Made by a program: the position numbers and the translations under genes
The notes under the pieces: model-generated
What the model was told of the DNA's origin: nothing
What the model saw: only the letters and a program-made list of their open reading frames with translations
Database searches by the model: none
Assembly (NCBI GenBank): GCA_902765485.1
Contig: CACWZZ010000009.1
Location: 59,854-123,853, forward strand
Reading direction: 5' to 3'
DNA from: an uncultured Bacteroidales bacterium
Lineage (GTDB): Bacteria > Bacteroidota > Bacteroidia > Bacteroidales > Paludibacteraceae
DNA length: 64,000 nucleotides
Shown: positions 8,424-17,553 of the stretch, piece by piece
Numbering within the stretch: position 1 is the stretch's first letter
Layout of the letters: every line of letters begins with the position of its first letter

Positions 8424-9785
8424 CTATTGGTGTTCCGGACGCAGCAGGTCGTTCACCGTCTTGACGGGGTTGAACGTGCTCACCGGCACTTCGACGAAGA
8501 TCGTGTTCCAGCGGCTCATTGCACCGTTCCAGAGACCCGGCAACTCCAGCGCTAACAATTCTTTTCCGTCCTTGCTCTTGTTGGAGATAAAGCCCGTCTG
8601 CGGATCAACGAACGACGGCAGGTCAAACGGTTTGCCTTCGTAGTCGCGGATAGCGCATACCAGATCCACCGGATTGAAATGGGTACTCTGTTTCATCAAC
8701 TCAGGATCGCTGATCTGGCTGGACTCCAAGATCTGACAAGAAATACTGCCGTCTGCCTCGCGTACCAGGAACGGACCGCCGCCGGGTTCGCCGGTGTTCT
8801 TCACGACGCCGCATACACGGATCGGCCGGTTCAGTCTCGCGCGCTCTTCGTCGCTCAAGTTCGGATCCTGCAATGCCTCAAAGACACGCTTCTGCTCCGT
8901 CACTAACACACCGGCAAGGATCTGTTTGTAGCGGATCGTGTCCTTCTTCAGCCGATCCGGCACCACATTATCAATATTCTTGATAAAGACGATGTCGGCG
9001 TCCTGCTGGTTCAGGTTCTCGATCAGCGCACCGTGTCCGCCCGGACGGAAGAGTAACTTGCCGTCCTTCGTTCGGAACGGCGTACCGTCCGGATTAGCCG
9101 CCAAGGTATCCGTACTCGGTAATTGCTCGCTGAACGTAACGTCGTATTTCACACCGTACTTGTCTTCGAACTTAGACAGATTTTCTGCTATATGCTGGCG
9201 GAAAAGCGGCAGGTGGTCATGACTCACCGTGAAATGCAGATAGACGGTTGGTTTCTCGCCATCCTTCGCCGGTGCAACGCAATATTGCGCGCCCTCCACC
9301 AAGTGCTCCAACGCAGGCGTACGCGCGCCATCGCGGTACTTATGGAACAGCAGCAGACCCTTCGGCAACTCGCCATAGTGCATGTCGTTCAGCAGGTAAC
9401 GAACCGCCTCCTGACCCTCTTTGCCCGCCAACTGCGGACCGAAAGCGAACTGGTCTTTGTGCGCCAGAAAATCCTGAATGAACGGCGTCTCAATGCCGTC
9501 CTCCAAGTATTGGAAGAGGTTCTTGAACATGCGGCTGGCTGCACCCGAAGCAGGAACGAACTTCAGGATCTTATGCCCCTCTTTCAGGTACTCCTGCCAT
9601 GCCTCGATATACTTCTCCTGCTCGGCGCGCTTAGGTGCCAGAATACCCTTTTTCGTCGATGCCGGAGCGACGATGTCTAACTCAGGAAAACCGTTTCGGA
9701 AGCACTCCAACTGCGCCTCCGCTTTCTCTACAGAAATGCCTCGAGCCTGCAACTGCTCCAGGTCTTGTGTGCTGAAATTTGTCAT
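8424..9785 (-). CDS. DUF4301 family protein
   Basis: This is a 453-residue cytoplasmic protein without signal peptide or membrane segments. It starts at the ATG complementary to 9783-9785, 40 bp downstream of a minus-strand promoter. The N-terminus (FSTQDLEQLQARGIS, then FRNGFPELDI) and the central blocks KILKFVPASGAASRMFKNL, FRPGGHGALIENLN and DIVFIKNIDNVVPD are the conserved landmarks of DUF4301, a family common in Bacteroidetes. The GAASRMFK and GGHGALIENLN blocks resemble nucleotide-sugar pyrophosphorylase motifs, but no reaction is established. It is a single-gene unit between a promoter and a terminator, with no inserted repeats. Confidence 0.85.
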   Translation of the reverse strand: MTNFSTQDLEQLQARGISVEKAEAQLECFRNGFPELDIVAPASTKKGILAPKRAEQEKYIEAWQEYLKEGHKILKFVPASGAASRMFKNLFQYLEDGIETPFIQDFLAHKDQFAFGPQLAGKEGQEAVRYLLNDMHYGELPKGLLLFHKYRDGARTPALEHLVEGAQYCVAPAKDGEKPTVYLHFTVSHDHLPLFRQHIAENLSKFEDKYGVKYDVTFSEQLPSTDTLAANPDGTPFRTKDGKLLFRPGGHGALIENLNQQDADIVFIKNIDNVVPDRLKKDTIRYKQILAGVLVTEQKRVFEALQDPNLSDEERARLNRPIRVCGVVKNTGEPGGGPFLVREADGSISCQILESSQISDPELMKQSTHFNPVDLVCAIRDYEGKPFDLPSFVDPQTGFISNKSKDGKELLALELPGLWNGAMSRWNTIFVEVPVSTFNPVKTVNDLLRPEHQ

Positions 9786-9824
9786 GGTATGATAAGTTTT
9801 TAATTAATTGGCTGATTTGCGCTG

Positions 9825-9856
9825 CAAATTTACGATAAAAATCGGACATACGCAAA
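9825..9856 (-). promoter_or_regulatory. Bacteroidetes-type promoter for the DUF4301 gene
   Basis: Read on the minus strand: TTTG (complement of 9853-9856), a 20-base spacer, TAAATTTG (complement of 9825-9832). It is divergent from the plus-strand promoter at 9882-9913. Confidence 0.8.
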
Positions 9857-9881
9857 TTTTTGAGCGATTTTAATCGCTTTA

Positions 9882-9913
9882 TTTGCATATTTGAAAAAAA
9901 AGCGGTAATTTTG
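9882..9913 (+). promoter_or_regulatory. Bacteroidetes-type promoter for the sugar kinase/SpoIID operon
   Basis: TTTG (9882-9885), a 20-base spacer ending GCGG, TAATTTTG (9906-9913). The first ATG is 18 bp downstream at 9932, giving a very short leader. This rules out upstream in-frame start codons for the first gene. Confidence 0.85.
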
Positions 9914-9931
9914 CAGAAAAATTTGAGTGTT

Positions 9932-10294
9932 ATGTCCCAAAAAGATGATGCTTTTGAGTATGTCTTGAACCGGATAGCCGATAGAGCTGTGCGCCGGTTG
10001 GGTCTGGATGCCGGAGACCCGCGTTATGCTTTTTTGCTCCGCAATCTGTTAATCAGCCTGTGCGGTCCCAATGGGGACGAATATATAGCCGCCGAGATGA
10101 TGAGTTACCTCAACGAGGAAGGCTACGACATGGAGCAAGAGGAGGTGCAGCGTATTGTTTCCGAAGCCCGTGTGCAATGCGACCCGCATGTGTTTGCTCT
10201 CCAGACGGCGCTTAACGATATTGAGGAATCGAACCTCTCCGGAGAAACAGCCTTTGACAATATACGCGGTTTTCTGGACAGACACGAACATTAA
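9932..10294 (+). CDS. small conserved-looking cytoplasmic protein of unknown function
   Basis: The start is the ATG at 9932. An in-frame TTG at 9860 lies upstream of the promoter and cannot be used. The product has 120 residues (MSQKDDAFEYVLNRIADRAV), is acidic and mainly helical, and has no signal peptide or membrane segment. I do not recognise a domain. It is the first gene of a five-gene run (small protein, sugar kinase, glycosyltransferase, SpoIID, methyltransferase) and lies 12 bp before the kinase gene, so it is cotranscribed with it. Confidence 0.65.
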   Translation: MSQKDDAFEYVLNRIADRAVRRLGLDAGDPRYAFLLRNLLISLCGPNGDEYIAAEMMSYLNEEGYDMEQEEVQRIVSEARVQCDPHVFALQTALNDIEESNLSGETAFDNIRGFLDRHEH

Positions 10295-10306
10295 ATTGCT
10301 ACCCAT

Positions 10307-11170
10307 ATGATTCTAATTGCCGACAGCGGAAGTACCAAAGTACATTGGTGTCTTGTGACCGCGAGCGGGCAATGCTCCGACGTCTTTACGGACGGCATCA
10401 ACCCGCTTTTCCAGACCACTATCGCGATGCAGAATTGCATCAGTAACCAACTCTTGCCCCAGATTAGTTCGCTCCTCTGGGCGGGTACACTTACCCATGT
10501 CTTCTTCTACGGAGCGGGCTGCACGCCGGAGAAAAAAGTGTTTGTCCAAAAAGCATTGGAGGCTATCTTCAAGAAAGCGGAAGTGTTCGTGGCGTCCGAC
10601 ATGTTAGGAGCAGCGCGAGGTCTGCTGAGCCGCAGCGCCGGAGTAGCCTGCATCTTAGGCACCGGATCAGGCAGCTGTTTCTATGACGGAGAGAACATAG
10701 CGTGGGCTGTTCCTTCTCTTGGTTATATTCTCGGCGACGAAGGGTCAGCTGCCGTGCTCGGCAAACGGCTCGTCGGAGATCTGCTGAAAAATCAATTGGG
10801 CGACGATCTCAAAGAGGCATTCTTCGCCGAGTACCAGACCTCCATGGCGGACATCATTGAGAAAGTCTATCGCCAGCCATTCCCGAACCGGTTCTTGGCA
10901 AAGCTCTCCCGTTTCTGCGCCGACCATATAGAGGACCCGCGCATTCATGCCCTCGTCTATGACCATTTCGTGCAGTTTATCCGCCGCAACCTCAAGCAGT
11001 ACAACACCCAATCGCCCATCGGGTTTGTAGGTTCGATCGCCTATTATTATCGCCCGATCTTGGAGGAAGCGATGGCGGCTGAAGGCTTACCGCTGGGTGC
11101 TATCATGCAAGACCCCATCGAGGGACTCAAAGAATTCCATAAATCAGCCATAATCCCAACTACCGAATGA
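10307..11170 (+). CDS. BadF/BadG-type N-acetylglucosamine kinase-like protein
   Basis: The 287-residue protein has the ASKHA kinase layout. The phosphate-1 loop [13 protein letters not shown] is at the N-terminus. DGINPLFQ follows, then FYGAGC, the phosphate-2 and adenosine-type segment [13 protein letters not shown], and [11 protein letters not shown]. These match the Bacteroidetes BadF/BadG/BcrA/BcrD group annotated as N-acetylglucosamine kinase. The probable reaction is ATP-dependent phosphorylation of an amino sugar, perhaps during cell-wall recycling given the SpoIID gene two genes on; the exact sugar is inference. The stop overlaps the next start by 4 bp (ATGA), indicating translational coupling. 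Confidence 0.8.
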   Translation: MILIADSGSTKVHWCLVTASGQCSDVFTDGINPLFQTTIAMQNCISNQLLPQISSLLWAGTLTHVFFYGAGCTPEKKVFVQKALEAIFKKAEVFVASDMLGAARGLLSRSAGVACILGTGSGSCFYDGENIAWAVPSLGYILGDEGSAAVLGKRLVGDLLKNQLGDDLKEAFFAEYQTSMADIIEKVYRQPFPNRFLAKLSRFCADHIEDPRIHALVYDHFVQFIRRNLKQYNTQSPIGFVGSIAYYYRPILEEAMAAEGLPLGAIMQDPIEGLKEFHKSAIIPTTE

Positions 11171-12507
11171 TCAATACTTTTTATCTTCCGGGTCGCGTTT
11201 GTTCGACCGCTGCGATTCGCAAGATCGCCCAAAAAGCATCAGAGAAATATACTCTCATCTGCCTCAAACCCGACATCGAGTGGGTCTATCTGGGACAGGA
11301 GCGAATGATCCAAGTCCTCGAAATGACCGGGGCAACCATGGTCTATGCCGACCATTTCCAGAAGATCACCGATGAGCAATCCCGGATTACCACTATAGAA
11401 GCGCCGGTCATTGACTACCAAGCCGGTGCGCTGCGCGACGATTTTGATTTCGGAGCCGTGCTCCTGTGGAACACAGCCAAACTCAAAGCGCTCGTCGCAC
11501 AGATGGACACGGGCTACGAATACGCCGGACTCTATGACCTCCGTCTCCGCGCAGAGCGGCTGGAGCACATCCCCGAGTACCTCTATTACGAAGTGGAGAC
11601 CGACACCCGCAAGTCCGGAGAGAAACTCTTTGACTACGTTGATCCGCGCAACAGAGCCGTTCAAATTGAGATGGAAGCCTGCGTCACAGCCCATCTCAAA
11701 CGCATCGGAGCATACCTTGCGCCGGGCGAATACCAACCCTTGCCGGAAGCAGGAGAGTTCCCTGTTACCGCTTCGGTCATTATTCCTTGTAAGAACCGTG
11801 CGCGCACGATAGCCGACGCCATCCACTCTGCCCTCTCGCAAAAAGTGCGTGCTCCGTACTCCTTCAACGTAATAGTCGTGGACGACAATTCCACCGATGG
11901 CACAGCGGAAATCCTTAATGACCTTAAAGCCCTTCATGACCCTAAAGACCTTATTGTCATTGCCCAGGACAAGACTTGGCACGCCATCGGCGGCAACTGG
12001 AACGTAGCGATCCACGACCCGCGTTGCGGGAAGTATGCGATCCAACTGGACTCCGACGACACCTATTTTGACGAAACGACAGTTCAGAAATTCATCGATG
12101 CCTTTGAATCTGGTCTTTACGGAATGGTCATTGGTACGTACCAACTGACCAACATGGCAGGCGAGATTTTGCCTCCGGGAGTGATAGACCACCGCGAATG
12201 GACGGACGAGAATGGGCGCAACAATGCATTGCGTATCAATGGACTCGGTGCACCGCGCGGTTTCTACGTGCCGCTCCTTCGGACGATCAATTATCCCACC
12301 ACCAAATACGGCGAAGACTACGCCGTCGGACTGCGTATCAGCCGCGACTGGCAAATCGGACGCATTTATGACGTGCTCTATAACTGCCGCCGGTGGGAAG
12401 ATAATTCCGACGCCAACTGCGACATCGTCGCCATGAACCGCAATAACTGGTACAAAGACCGCCTCCGCACATGGGAACTCCTTGCGCGGATAAAGAATAA
12501 GGAATAA
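11167..12507 (+). CDS. family 2 (GT-A) glycosyltransferase
   Basis: The C-terminal half, from about residue 200, is a GT-A fold glycosyltransferase: [20 protein letters not shown], then [17 protein letters not shown], then the metal-binding [17 protein letters not shown] and a [15 protein letters not shown] acceptor segment. The N-terminal 200 residues form an additional domain ([32 protein letters not shown]) that I do not recognise, though this two-part layout occurs in Bacteroidetes proteins. No transmembrane helices are evident, so it probably works in the cytoplasm. The start overlaps the kinase stop by 4 bp. Donor and acceptor are unknown. Confidence 0.8.
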   Translation: MINTFYLPGRVCSTAAIRKIAQKASEKYTLICLKPDIEWVYLGQERMIQVLEMTGATMVYADHFQKITDEQSRITTIEAPVIDYQAGALRDDFDFGAVLLWNTAKLKALVAQMDTGYEYAGLYDLRLRAERLEHIPEYLYYEVETDTRKSGEKLFDYVDPRNRAVQIEMEACVTAHLKRIGAYLAPGEYQPLPEAGEFPVTASVIIPCKNRARTIADAIHSALSQKVRAPYSFNVIVVDDNSTDGTAEILNDLKALHDPKDLIVIAQDKTWHAIGGNWNVAIHDPRCGKYAIQLDSDDTYFDETTVQKFIDAFESGLYGMVIGTYQLTNMAGEILPPGVIDHREWTDENGRNNALRINGLGAPRGFYVPLLRTINYPTTKYGEDYAVGLRISRDWQIGRIYDVLYNCRRWEDNSDANCDIVAMNRNNWYKDRLRTWELLARIKNKE

Positions 12508-12513
12508 AGAATA

Positions 12514-13542
12514 ATGAATATCCGCATTGGCATCCTTACCGCCCCTCATATTGATTTCGAGCAGCGGGAACACACGTTCGTGCTGAAAAACGTGCGGATC
12601 GGCATCGGTTTTCATTGGGATCGTCATGAGGACCAAAAGTTCGCGGGCACGCTGGAGATCCGTCATAACCCGGACGGCACACAAACAGCCATCAACACCA
12701 TTGATCTGGAGGACTACCTCTGTTCGGTCATTTCCTCCGAAATGAACGCCAACAGCCCGATGGAATTGCTCAAAGCGCACGCGATCATTTCGCGCTCTTG
12801 GGCTATTCGCGCAATGGAAAACCCCAATCATGAAGGGTTTCATGTCTGCGCTGACGACCATTGCCAACGCTACGAAGGGCTCCGACGAATGAACGAACGC
12901 GCTGTAGAAGCCGTGCGTGCGACTGCCGGACAAGTGTTGATGTACGATGGCAAAGTGTGCGACTGCCGCTATCATAAGTGCTGCGGAGGAAAAACTGAGA
13001 TCTGGAGCACCTGCTGGGAAGATATTGACGTGCCCTATATCCGCTCCGTCGAATGTCCGTACTGCAACCCTGCGTACATTCGCAAATCCGCACAAGGAAT
13101 TTCCGTCCTGCGCACATCCCTCAATGACTACGACCAAGAGACCACAGATTTCCACGATTGGCAGGTCTCCTATACCGCTGAAGAACTGGGCGACATCATC
13201 CGCTCTAAATCTGGTATCGACTTCGGGTCAATCCTAGACATTATACCTCTAAAACGAGGCGCTTCGGGGCGTATTTACCAACTCAAAATAGTGGGTTCCA
13301 AGCATACCGAAATTATCGGCAAAGAGCTCAAAATCCGCCTCTGGCTTAGCCGCAGCTGCCTCTATAGTTCCTGGTTCGACGTGGAGAAAGGACCTTCGTA
13401 CTTCGTACTTCGCGGTCACGGCTGGGGTCACGGAGCAGGACTGTGCCAAATAGGCGCAGCGGTCATGGCGGCGGAAGGCAAGACTTACGAAGAAATATTA
13501 GTTTATTACTACCGTGGAGCAGCACTCCAACATATCCATTGA
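12514..13542 (+). CDS. SpoIID/LytB domain protein
   Basis: The central region has the SpoIID signature: INTIDLEDYLCSVISSEMN, then ELLKAHAIISRSWAIRAM, and near the C-terminus GHGWGHGAGLCQIGAAVMAAEGKTYEEIL followed by YYYRGA. SpoIID proteins cleave denuded peptidoglycan glycan strands, and LytB-type members stimulate amidases. Several Cys residues (CADDHCQRY, KCCGGKTE, CPYCNP) suggest a metal-binding insertion. I see no clear signal peptide, which is odd for a wall enzyme, but the same holds for related Bacteroidetes proteins as far as I recall. It overlaps the next gene by 29 bp and follows the glycosyltransferase by 6 bp. Confidence 0.8.
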   Translation: MNIRIGILTAPHIDFEQREHTFVLKNVRIGIGFHWDRHEDQKFAGTLEIRHNPDGTQTAINTIDLEDYLCSVISSEMNANSPMELLKAHAIISRSWAIRAMENPNHEGFHVCADDHCQRYEGLRRMNERAVEAVRATAGQVLMYDGKVCDCRYHKCCGGKTEIWSTCWEDIDVPYIRSVECPYCNPAYIRKSAQGISVLRTSLNDYDQETTDFHDWQVSYTAEELGDIIRSKSGIDFGSILDIIPLKRGASGRIYQLKIVGSKHTEIIGKELKIRLWLSRSCLYSSWFDVEKGPSYFVLRGHGWGHGAGLCQIGAAVMAAEGKTYEEILVYYYRGAALQHIH

Positions 13543-14737
13543 GCAACTGGCTCTGCAACGCGACCGCTATCGCCATCTCTCCGACGAGGAATGGCGGTGG
13601 TTTTTGCAGCAAGTCGAAGGACGCGAACGCACCGCAGACAAGTTACCCACTTTTGCTGCCATAGACGATTGGTGGTATCCCGTCCGTCTCTCCTGCGAAC
13701 AATGTTCCTCCGAACTCACCGCCCGATATAAAGTGCAAATTGTACTTGGTACTTGGTCAAATGGTACTTGTCTTGATTTGACCGGCGGCTATGGTGTGGA
13801 CACATTCTTCCTCTCCGAACTCTTCGCGTACACCGACTACGTCGAGCAAAACGCCGAACTATGCCGCATTGCCGCGCATAACTTCGCCCTCGCGCACAGA
13901 AATATCTCCGTCCATAACACCTCCGCCGAAGATTTCCTTTCCTCCTCCCCGCGCTATGATCTCATTTTCCTCGACCCTGCGCGGCGAGACAGCCACGGCA
14001 GCAAGGTCTTCCGGCTGGCGGACTGCACTCCCAACGTCGTTGAGTTATTGCCCTCGCTGTTGACCAACCTTGCCCCGGACGGACGGGTTCTGCTCAAACT
14101 CTCGCCGATGCTGGACATCACCCAAGCGATAAAAAAGCTGTCAGCCGTCAGCACTCAGCATTCAGGCATCATTTGGGATGTCCATGTCGTAGCCGTCAAG
14201 AACGAAGTCAAAGAGGTTTTGTTGATGAGCCGGAATACCGATTTATCGAACTATCGAGATACAGAACCGACGATTACCGCCATCGATCTATCAAAAAAGG
14301 AGCAGGCATTCACTTTCACTCGAGAGGAAGAGCGAGAGGCAATTTCTCTCCCCCTTCAGGGGGAGTTGGAGGGGGCTTTTCTCTATGAGCCCAACGCCGC
14401 CATCCTCAAAGCCGGTGCGTACAAGCTCGTTGCCGCGCGTTTCGGGTTACAGAAACTCGACCCGAACACCCATCTCTACACCTCCGACACCCTCGTAGAG
14501 CACTTCCCCGGACGCGTCTGGCGCATAAAAGAAGCCCCTTTCCAACTTTCCCCTAAAGGGGCAAGAGATAAGCAAGCGAATGTTCTCACCCGCAACTACC
14601 CTCTCACGCCGGAGCAATTAAAGAAAAAACTGCACCTCCGCGATGGAGGCGCAGCCTATGTTATTGCTTGCCGGGTGGCAGGTAAACCCACTGTTTTCTT
14701 AGCCGAGCGGGTGGAAGATATCCATTCCGAAAGCTGA
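13514..14737 (+). CDS. class I SAM-dependent methyltransferase, PG_1098-like with THUMP-like domain
   Basis: A Rossmann methyltransferase core is visible: GTCLDLTGGYGVDTFFLSEL (motif I), a DYVEQNAELC acidic strand end, then YDLIFLDPARRDSHGSKVFR, whose DPARR resembles a DPPY-type catalytic motif. The C-terminal region (FPGRVWRIKEAPFQLSP, NVLTRNYPLTPEQLKKKL, GGAAYVIACRV) matches the THUMP-like and ferredoxin-like end of the Porphyromonas PG_1098 family. The probable substrate is RNA. Three repeat insertions interrupt it: 7-bp units at 14135-14169 (KLSAVSTQHSG), a hairpin repeat at 14348-14365 (SLPLQGELEGA) and another at 14533-14563. It overlaps the convergent ABC gene by 39 bp at its 3' end. 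Confidence 0.8.
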   Translation: MEQHSNISIEQLALQRDRYRHLSDEEWRWFLQQVEGRERTADKLPTFAAIDDWWYPVRLSCEQCSSELTARYKVQIVLGTWSNGTCLDLTGGYGVDTFFLSELFAYTDYVEQNAELCRIAAHNFALAHRNISVHNTSAEDFLSSSPRYDLIFLDPARRDSHGSKVFRLADCTPNVVELLPSLLTNLAPDGRVLLKLSPMLDITQAIKKLSAVSTQHSGIIWDVHVVAVKNEVKEVLLMSRNTDLSNYRDTEPTITAIDLSKKEQAFTFTREEEREAISLPLQGELEGAFLYEPNAAILKAGAYKLVAARFGLQKLDPNTHLYTSDTLVEHFPGRVWRIKEAPFQLSPKGARDKQANVLTRNYPLTPEQLKKKLHLRDGGAAYVIACRVAGKPTVFLAERVEDIHSES

Positions 14738-15478
14738 GGTGAAAGCGTCTTTCTTTTTTAACTCTTCCGCCGTGTCTAACTGCACACCCTTGCCGGGTGT
14801 CATCAGCAGAATCCGGTCGCTCAACGTGAGAGCCAGATCCAGTTCGTGCGTCGAGATCAGGACTGTTTTGCCCTGCTCGTGCGCCAGTTGGCGTAACAGC
14901 CGCAGCACTAAGATCCTGTGCGGCAGATCCAAATGCGCCGTGGGCTCGTCCAACAGGATGATCGGCGTTTGTTGCGCCAACGCTTTGGCAATCAAGATCC
15001 GCTGTTTCTCACCGTCCGAATGGGCGTTAAAGAACGACTCACTCACTTCCTCCGCATTCGCAAAACCCACCTCGCGCAGCGACTCTTTTATAATCCGTTC
15101 GTCTTCGTCCGACAGCCCGTCCAGAAACGACGTATAGGGGTATCTTCCCATGGCGACTACGTCGTGTACTGTCGTGTTCTCCATCGACATCCGCTCCGTC
15201 AAGACCAAGGCAATGCTTCTCTCTGCCTTCTGATGCAGGTTTGAGTTAGTTGACAGTTGATAACTCCCTTCCAGCGCCGGTTGCAGTCCTGCGAGGGTGC
15301 GCAGAAGGGTCGATTTGCCGCAACCATTCGGGCCCAGCATACACACCATCTCGCCCTCATAGAGCGAGAAAGTCAGATCGGCTTGCACTATCTTCTGACG
15401 GCTGACAGCTGATGGTTTTCGACCTCTGTCAGCATAGCCGATGGTCAGTTTATTCGTAGAAATAGAGACGTTGGACAC
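14699..15478 (-). CDS. ABC transporter ATP-binding protein, FecE/BtuD type
   Basis: The 259-residue protein has Walker A GPNGCGKSTLL, a Q-loop region (LVLTERMSMENTTVHDVVAMGRYPYTS, typical of iron-siderophore and cobalamin importers), Walker B IILLDEPTAHLDLP and the H-loop STHELDLAL. The signature motif is unusual: HSDGEKQR stands where LSGGEKQR is expected. No permease or binding protein is nearby, so its partners must be elsewhere. Bases 15393-15420 hold sense-oriented 7-bp repeats encoding RKPSAVSRQK near residue 20, in the loop before the first long strand. A second repetitive stretch near 15240-15260 encodes QLSTNSNLHQ. It overlaps the gene upstream by 29 bp. Confidence 0.85.
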   Translation of the reverse strand: MSNVSISTNKLTIGYADRGRKPSAVSRQKIVQADLTFSLYEGEMVCMLGPNGCGKSTLLRTLAGLQPALEGSYQLSTNSNLHQKAERSIALVLTERMSMENTTVHDVVAMGRYPYTSFLDGLSDEDERIIKESLREVGFANAEEVSESFFNAHSDGEKQRILIAKALAQQTPIILLDEPTAHLDLPHRILVLRLLRQLAHEQGKTVLISTHELDLALTLSDRILLMTPGKGVQLDTAEELKKKDAFTSAFGMDIFHPLG

Positions 15479-17279
15479 GGCGGCTGACAGAAGTTAATAT
15501 TTCGTACGTAATTGTACCGAGTTTGTCGGCAAGTTCTTGCAGGGGCATGTGTTCGCCGAAGACCTCCACCGGGTCACCGGGACGCGCATCTGTTCCGGTT
15601 ACATCGATCATAGCTTGGTCCATGCAGACGTTGCCGACCACCGGACAGCGTTTGCCGCGCAGCCACACTTCGCCGCCATAATTGGAGAAGCGCCGGTCGA
15701 AACCATCGGCATAGCCGATCGGGATGACTGCGATCGTGCGGTCTTCCTCCAGCTTGGTGTGACGTCCGTAACCAATCGTCTCGCCCGCCTTGACGGTCTT
15801 GACAGACAGGATCGTCGTCTCCAGCGAACAGACATTGCGCAACTTCGCACCGGCGAACGAGAAACCGTACAGACCGATGCCCAACCGACACATGTCGAAC
15901 TGGTAGTCCGTGAAGCGTTCTATACCGGCGGAGTTGAGGATATGTTTTAAAACCTCACCCCGACCCTCTCCAAAGGAGAGGGAGGATTTCAATTCCTCCG
16001 CACACTCGTCGAAATACTTTATTTGTTGAAGGGTGAAATCGTCAAACTGCGCTTCGTCGCTGCCTGCCAAATGCGAGAAGACAGACGCCACGCGCACAGC
16101 CTTGTGTGCCTTCAATTTCTCCAGCAGCCAAGGAATATCCTCTTTGTAGAAGCCCAGCCTGTGCATGCCGGAGTCGATCTTGATATGGATTGGCACATGC
16201 TCCAGCCCTTTTGCCTCCGCCGCAGCGATCACGGTCTTGAGCGACTGATGGCTATAGACGTTCGGCTCCAAGTTGTTCTCCAGAATCAAGTCCATCGCAG
16301 CCACTTCGGGATCCATAATAATGATCGGCAGCGTGATACCTGCCTTGCGCAACTCTACCCCTTCGTCTGCCACAGCGACCGCCAAGTAATCCACCATTCC
16401 GCTTGCTTGGAGCGCTTTGGACACTTCGACACTTCCTGCTCCGTACGCAAACGCCTTCACCATGCATGTCAACTTCGTCTCCGGCTTCAGCAACCCGCGG
16501 AAATAGCGCACATTCTCCACCAGCGCAGAGAGGTTCACTTTGAGCACCGTCTCGTGCGTCTGGTGGAGTATTCGCGAAGCAATCAACTCCTCGTCGTACC
16601 CTAACGCCCGCATCACAGCGGCGCACGTCCGCACATTCTGGTGCGTCGGATCTTCGATGATCTGCTCCGAGTGAACAAACAGTTTCATCTTCTCCGCTCG
16701 TTTCTGTTCCAGCGAGACGAAGTTCTCGTCGTGTTCATGCCCGATATACGTGATTACGCCTATGGTCGGACGAATGATCGGTTCCAACTTCTCCATCTCA
16801 CCGGGTTGCGAAATTCCAGCCTCAAAGATGGCTAATACCGGCTTCTCTGCCTTTTGACGGCTGATAGCAGATAGTTCCCACACACTCAGCGGCACACCAA
16901 TCTGCGAGTTATACGATTTGGGCGAACGGATGATGGTGTAGTCGTCTTTGAGCAGCTGATACAACCATTCCTTCACCACAGTCTTTCCGTTCGAACCGGT
17001 AATACCGATCACGGTTCCTTTGAACTGCGCCCGCACATGCGCCGCGAGTGCCTGCAACGCAGCTACGCTATCGCCGGTTACAAAAGCCTGCACACCTTTC
17101 TCCCGCAATTCCGGGATATATTTTGCTCCGTCATTCTTCGCCGTCTTGATCGCAAAAAACAACGTATCCTCGGCTGACGGCTGACGGCTATCAATACTCA
17201 GATGCCGTATCTCCAACTCGTCAGGTCCTTCCACTTGGGCAATCGACCCTATGACTTGTTTGATCTCAGATAATTTCAT
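15450..17279 (-). CDS. alr: MurF-alanine racemase fusion with most of the MurF ligase deleted
   Basis: The start is the ATG complementary to 17277-17279; a TTG 24 bases earlier lies inside the -7 box. Residues 1-230 are the start of a MurF ligase, with the N-terminal domain and ATP loop GITGSNGKT (about 92-100), VLAIFEAGISQPGEM and GVITYIGHEHDENF. The rest of the central domain and the whole C-terminal Mur domain are missing. From about residue 238 (HETVLKVNLSALVENVRYF) a complete alanine racemase follows: PLP lysine in MVKAFAYGAGS, GIGLYGF, IGYGRHT with the catalytic Tyr region, and VGNVCMDQAMIDVTG. At 609 residues it is about 200 short of the usual Bacteroidetes fusion. It should supply D-Ala but is unlikely to ligate D-Ala-D-Ala. 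Repeats are inserted at 15952-15989 (SSLSFGEGRGEV), 16851-16874 and 17169-17193. Confidence 0.85.
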   Translation of the reverse strand: MKLSEIKQVIGSIAQVEGPDELEIRHLSIDSRQPSAEDTLFFAIKTAKNDGAKYIPELREKGVQAFVTGDSVAALQALAAHVRAQFKGTVIGITGSNGKTVVKEWLYQLLKDDYTIIRSPKSYNSQIGVPLSVWELSAISRQKAEKPVLAIFEAGISQPGEMEKLEPIIRPTIGVITYIGHEHDENFVSLEQKRAEKMKLFVHSEQIIEDPTHQNVRTCAAVMRALGYDEELIASRILHQTHETVLKVNLSALVENVRYFRGLLKPETKLTCMVKAFAYGAGSVEVSKALQASGMVDYLAVAVADEGVELRKAGITLPIIIMDPEVAAMDLILENNLEPNVYSHQSLKTVIAAAEAKGLEHVPIHIKIDSGMHRLGFYKEDIPWLLEKLKAHKAVRVASVFSHLAGSDEAQFDDFTLQQIKYFDECAEELKSSLSFGEGRGEVLKHILNSAGIERFTDYQFDMCRLGIGLYGFSFAGAKLRNVCSLETTILSVKTVKAGETIGYGRHTKLEEDRTIAVIPIGYADGFDRRFSNYGGEVWLRGKRCPVVGNVCMDQAMIDVTGTDARPGDPVEVFGEHMPLQELADKLGTITYEILTSVSRRVQRLYFYE

Positions 17280-17300
17280 GATAAATAACTTTAGCGACTG

Positions 17301-17332
17301 CAAAATTACTACTTTTTGGGGACATGTGCAAA
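17301..17332 (-). promoter_or_regulatory. Bacteroidetes-type promoter for the MurF-Alr/ABC unit
   Basis: On the minus strand: TTTG (complement of 17329-17332), a 20-base spacer, TAATTTTG (complement of 17301-17308), 22 bp before the ATG. Confidence 0.85.
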
Positions 17333-17376
17333 TCTTTATGCTTTTTTCTTCCGTTTTCGTGCCGATGCCGTGCCTG

Positions 17377-17409
17377 TAATCCTATGTTAATCCTGTGTTA
17401 ATCCTGTGT
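17377..17409 (+). repeat. 11-bp tandem repeat between divergent promoters
   Basis: Three units in perfect 11-bp register: TAATCCTATGT then TAATCCTGTGT twice. They lie between the divergent promoters at 17301-17332 and 17445-17476. Confidence 0.9.
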
Positions 17410-17444
17410 TGAAATGAGGAAGGATGAAAAAAATCACTAATTTA

Positions 17445-17476
17445 TTTGCATATATGCAAAAAAAGCAGTAACTTTG
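17445..17476 (+). promoter_or_regulatory. Bacteroidetes-type promoter for dxs-trkA-trkH
   Basis: TTTG (17445-17448), a 20-base spacer ending GCAG, TAACTTTG (17469-17476). The leader to the ATG at 17554 is about 70 bases and contains an 11-bp repeat array. Confidence 0.85.
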
Positions 17477-17508
17477 CAGCCGTAAATTGCGCAAGTATGC
17501 GCGTATGG

Positions 17509-17552
17509 GACGATTTAGAGACGAATTAGAGATGAATTAGAAATGATTTAGA
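17509..17552 (+). repeat. 11-bp tandem repeat in the dxs leader
   Basis: Four units in register: GACGATTTAGA, GACGAATTAGA, GATGAATTAGA and AATGATTTAGA. The array ends one base before the start codon of dxs, so it forms most of the 5' untranslated region. Confidence 0.9.
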
Positions 17553-17553
17553 G

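Noticed and set aside
9860-9931. Upstream TTG as start of the small protein before the sugar kinase
   Set aside because: It lies upstream of the promoter at 9882-9913, so it would not be transcribed from it.
11239-13155. 638-codon minus-strand open frame
   Set aside because: It spans the glycosyltransferase and SpoIID genes in antisense. Both plus-strand genes have strong motifs; the long frame follows from codon composition.
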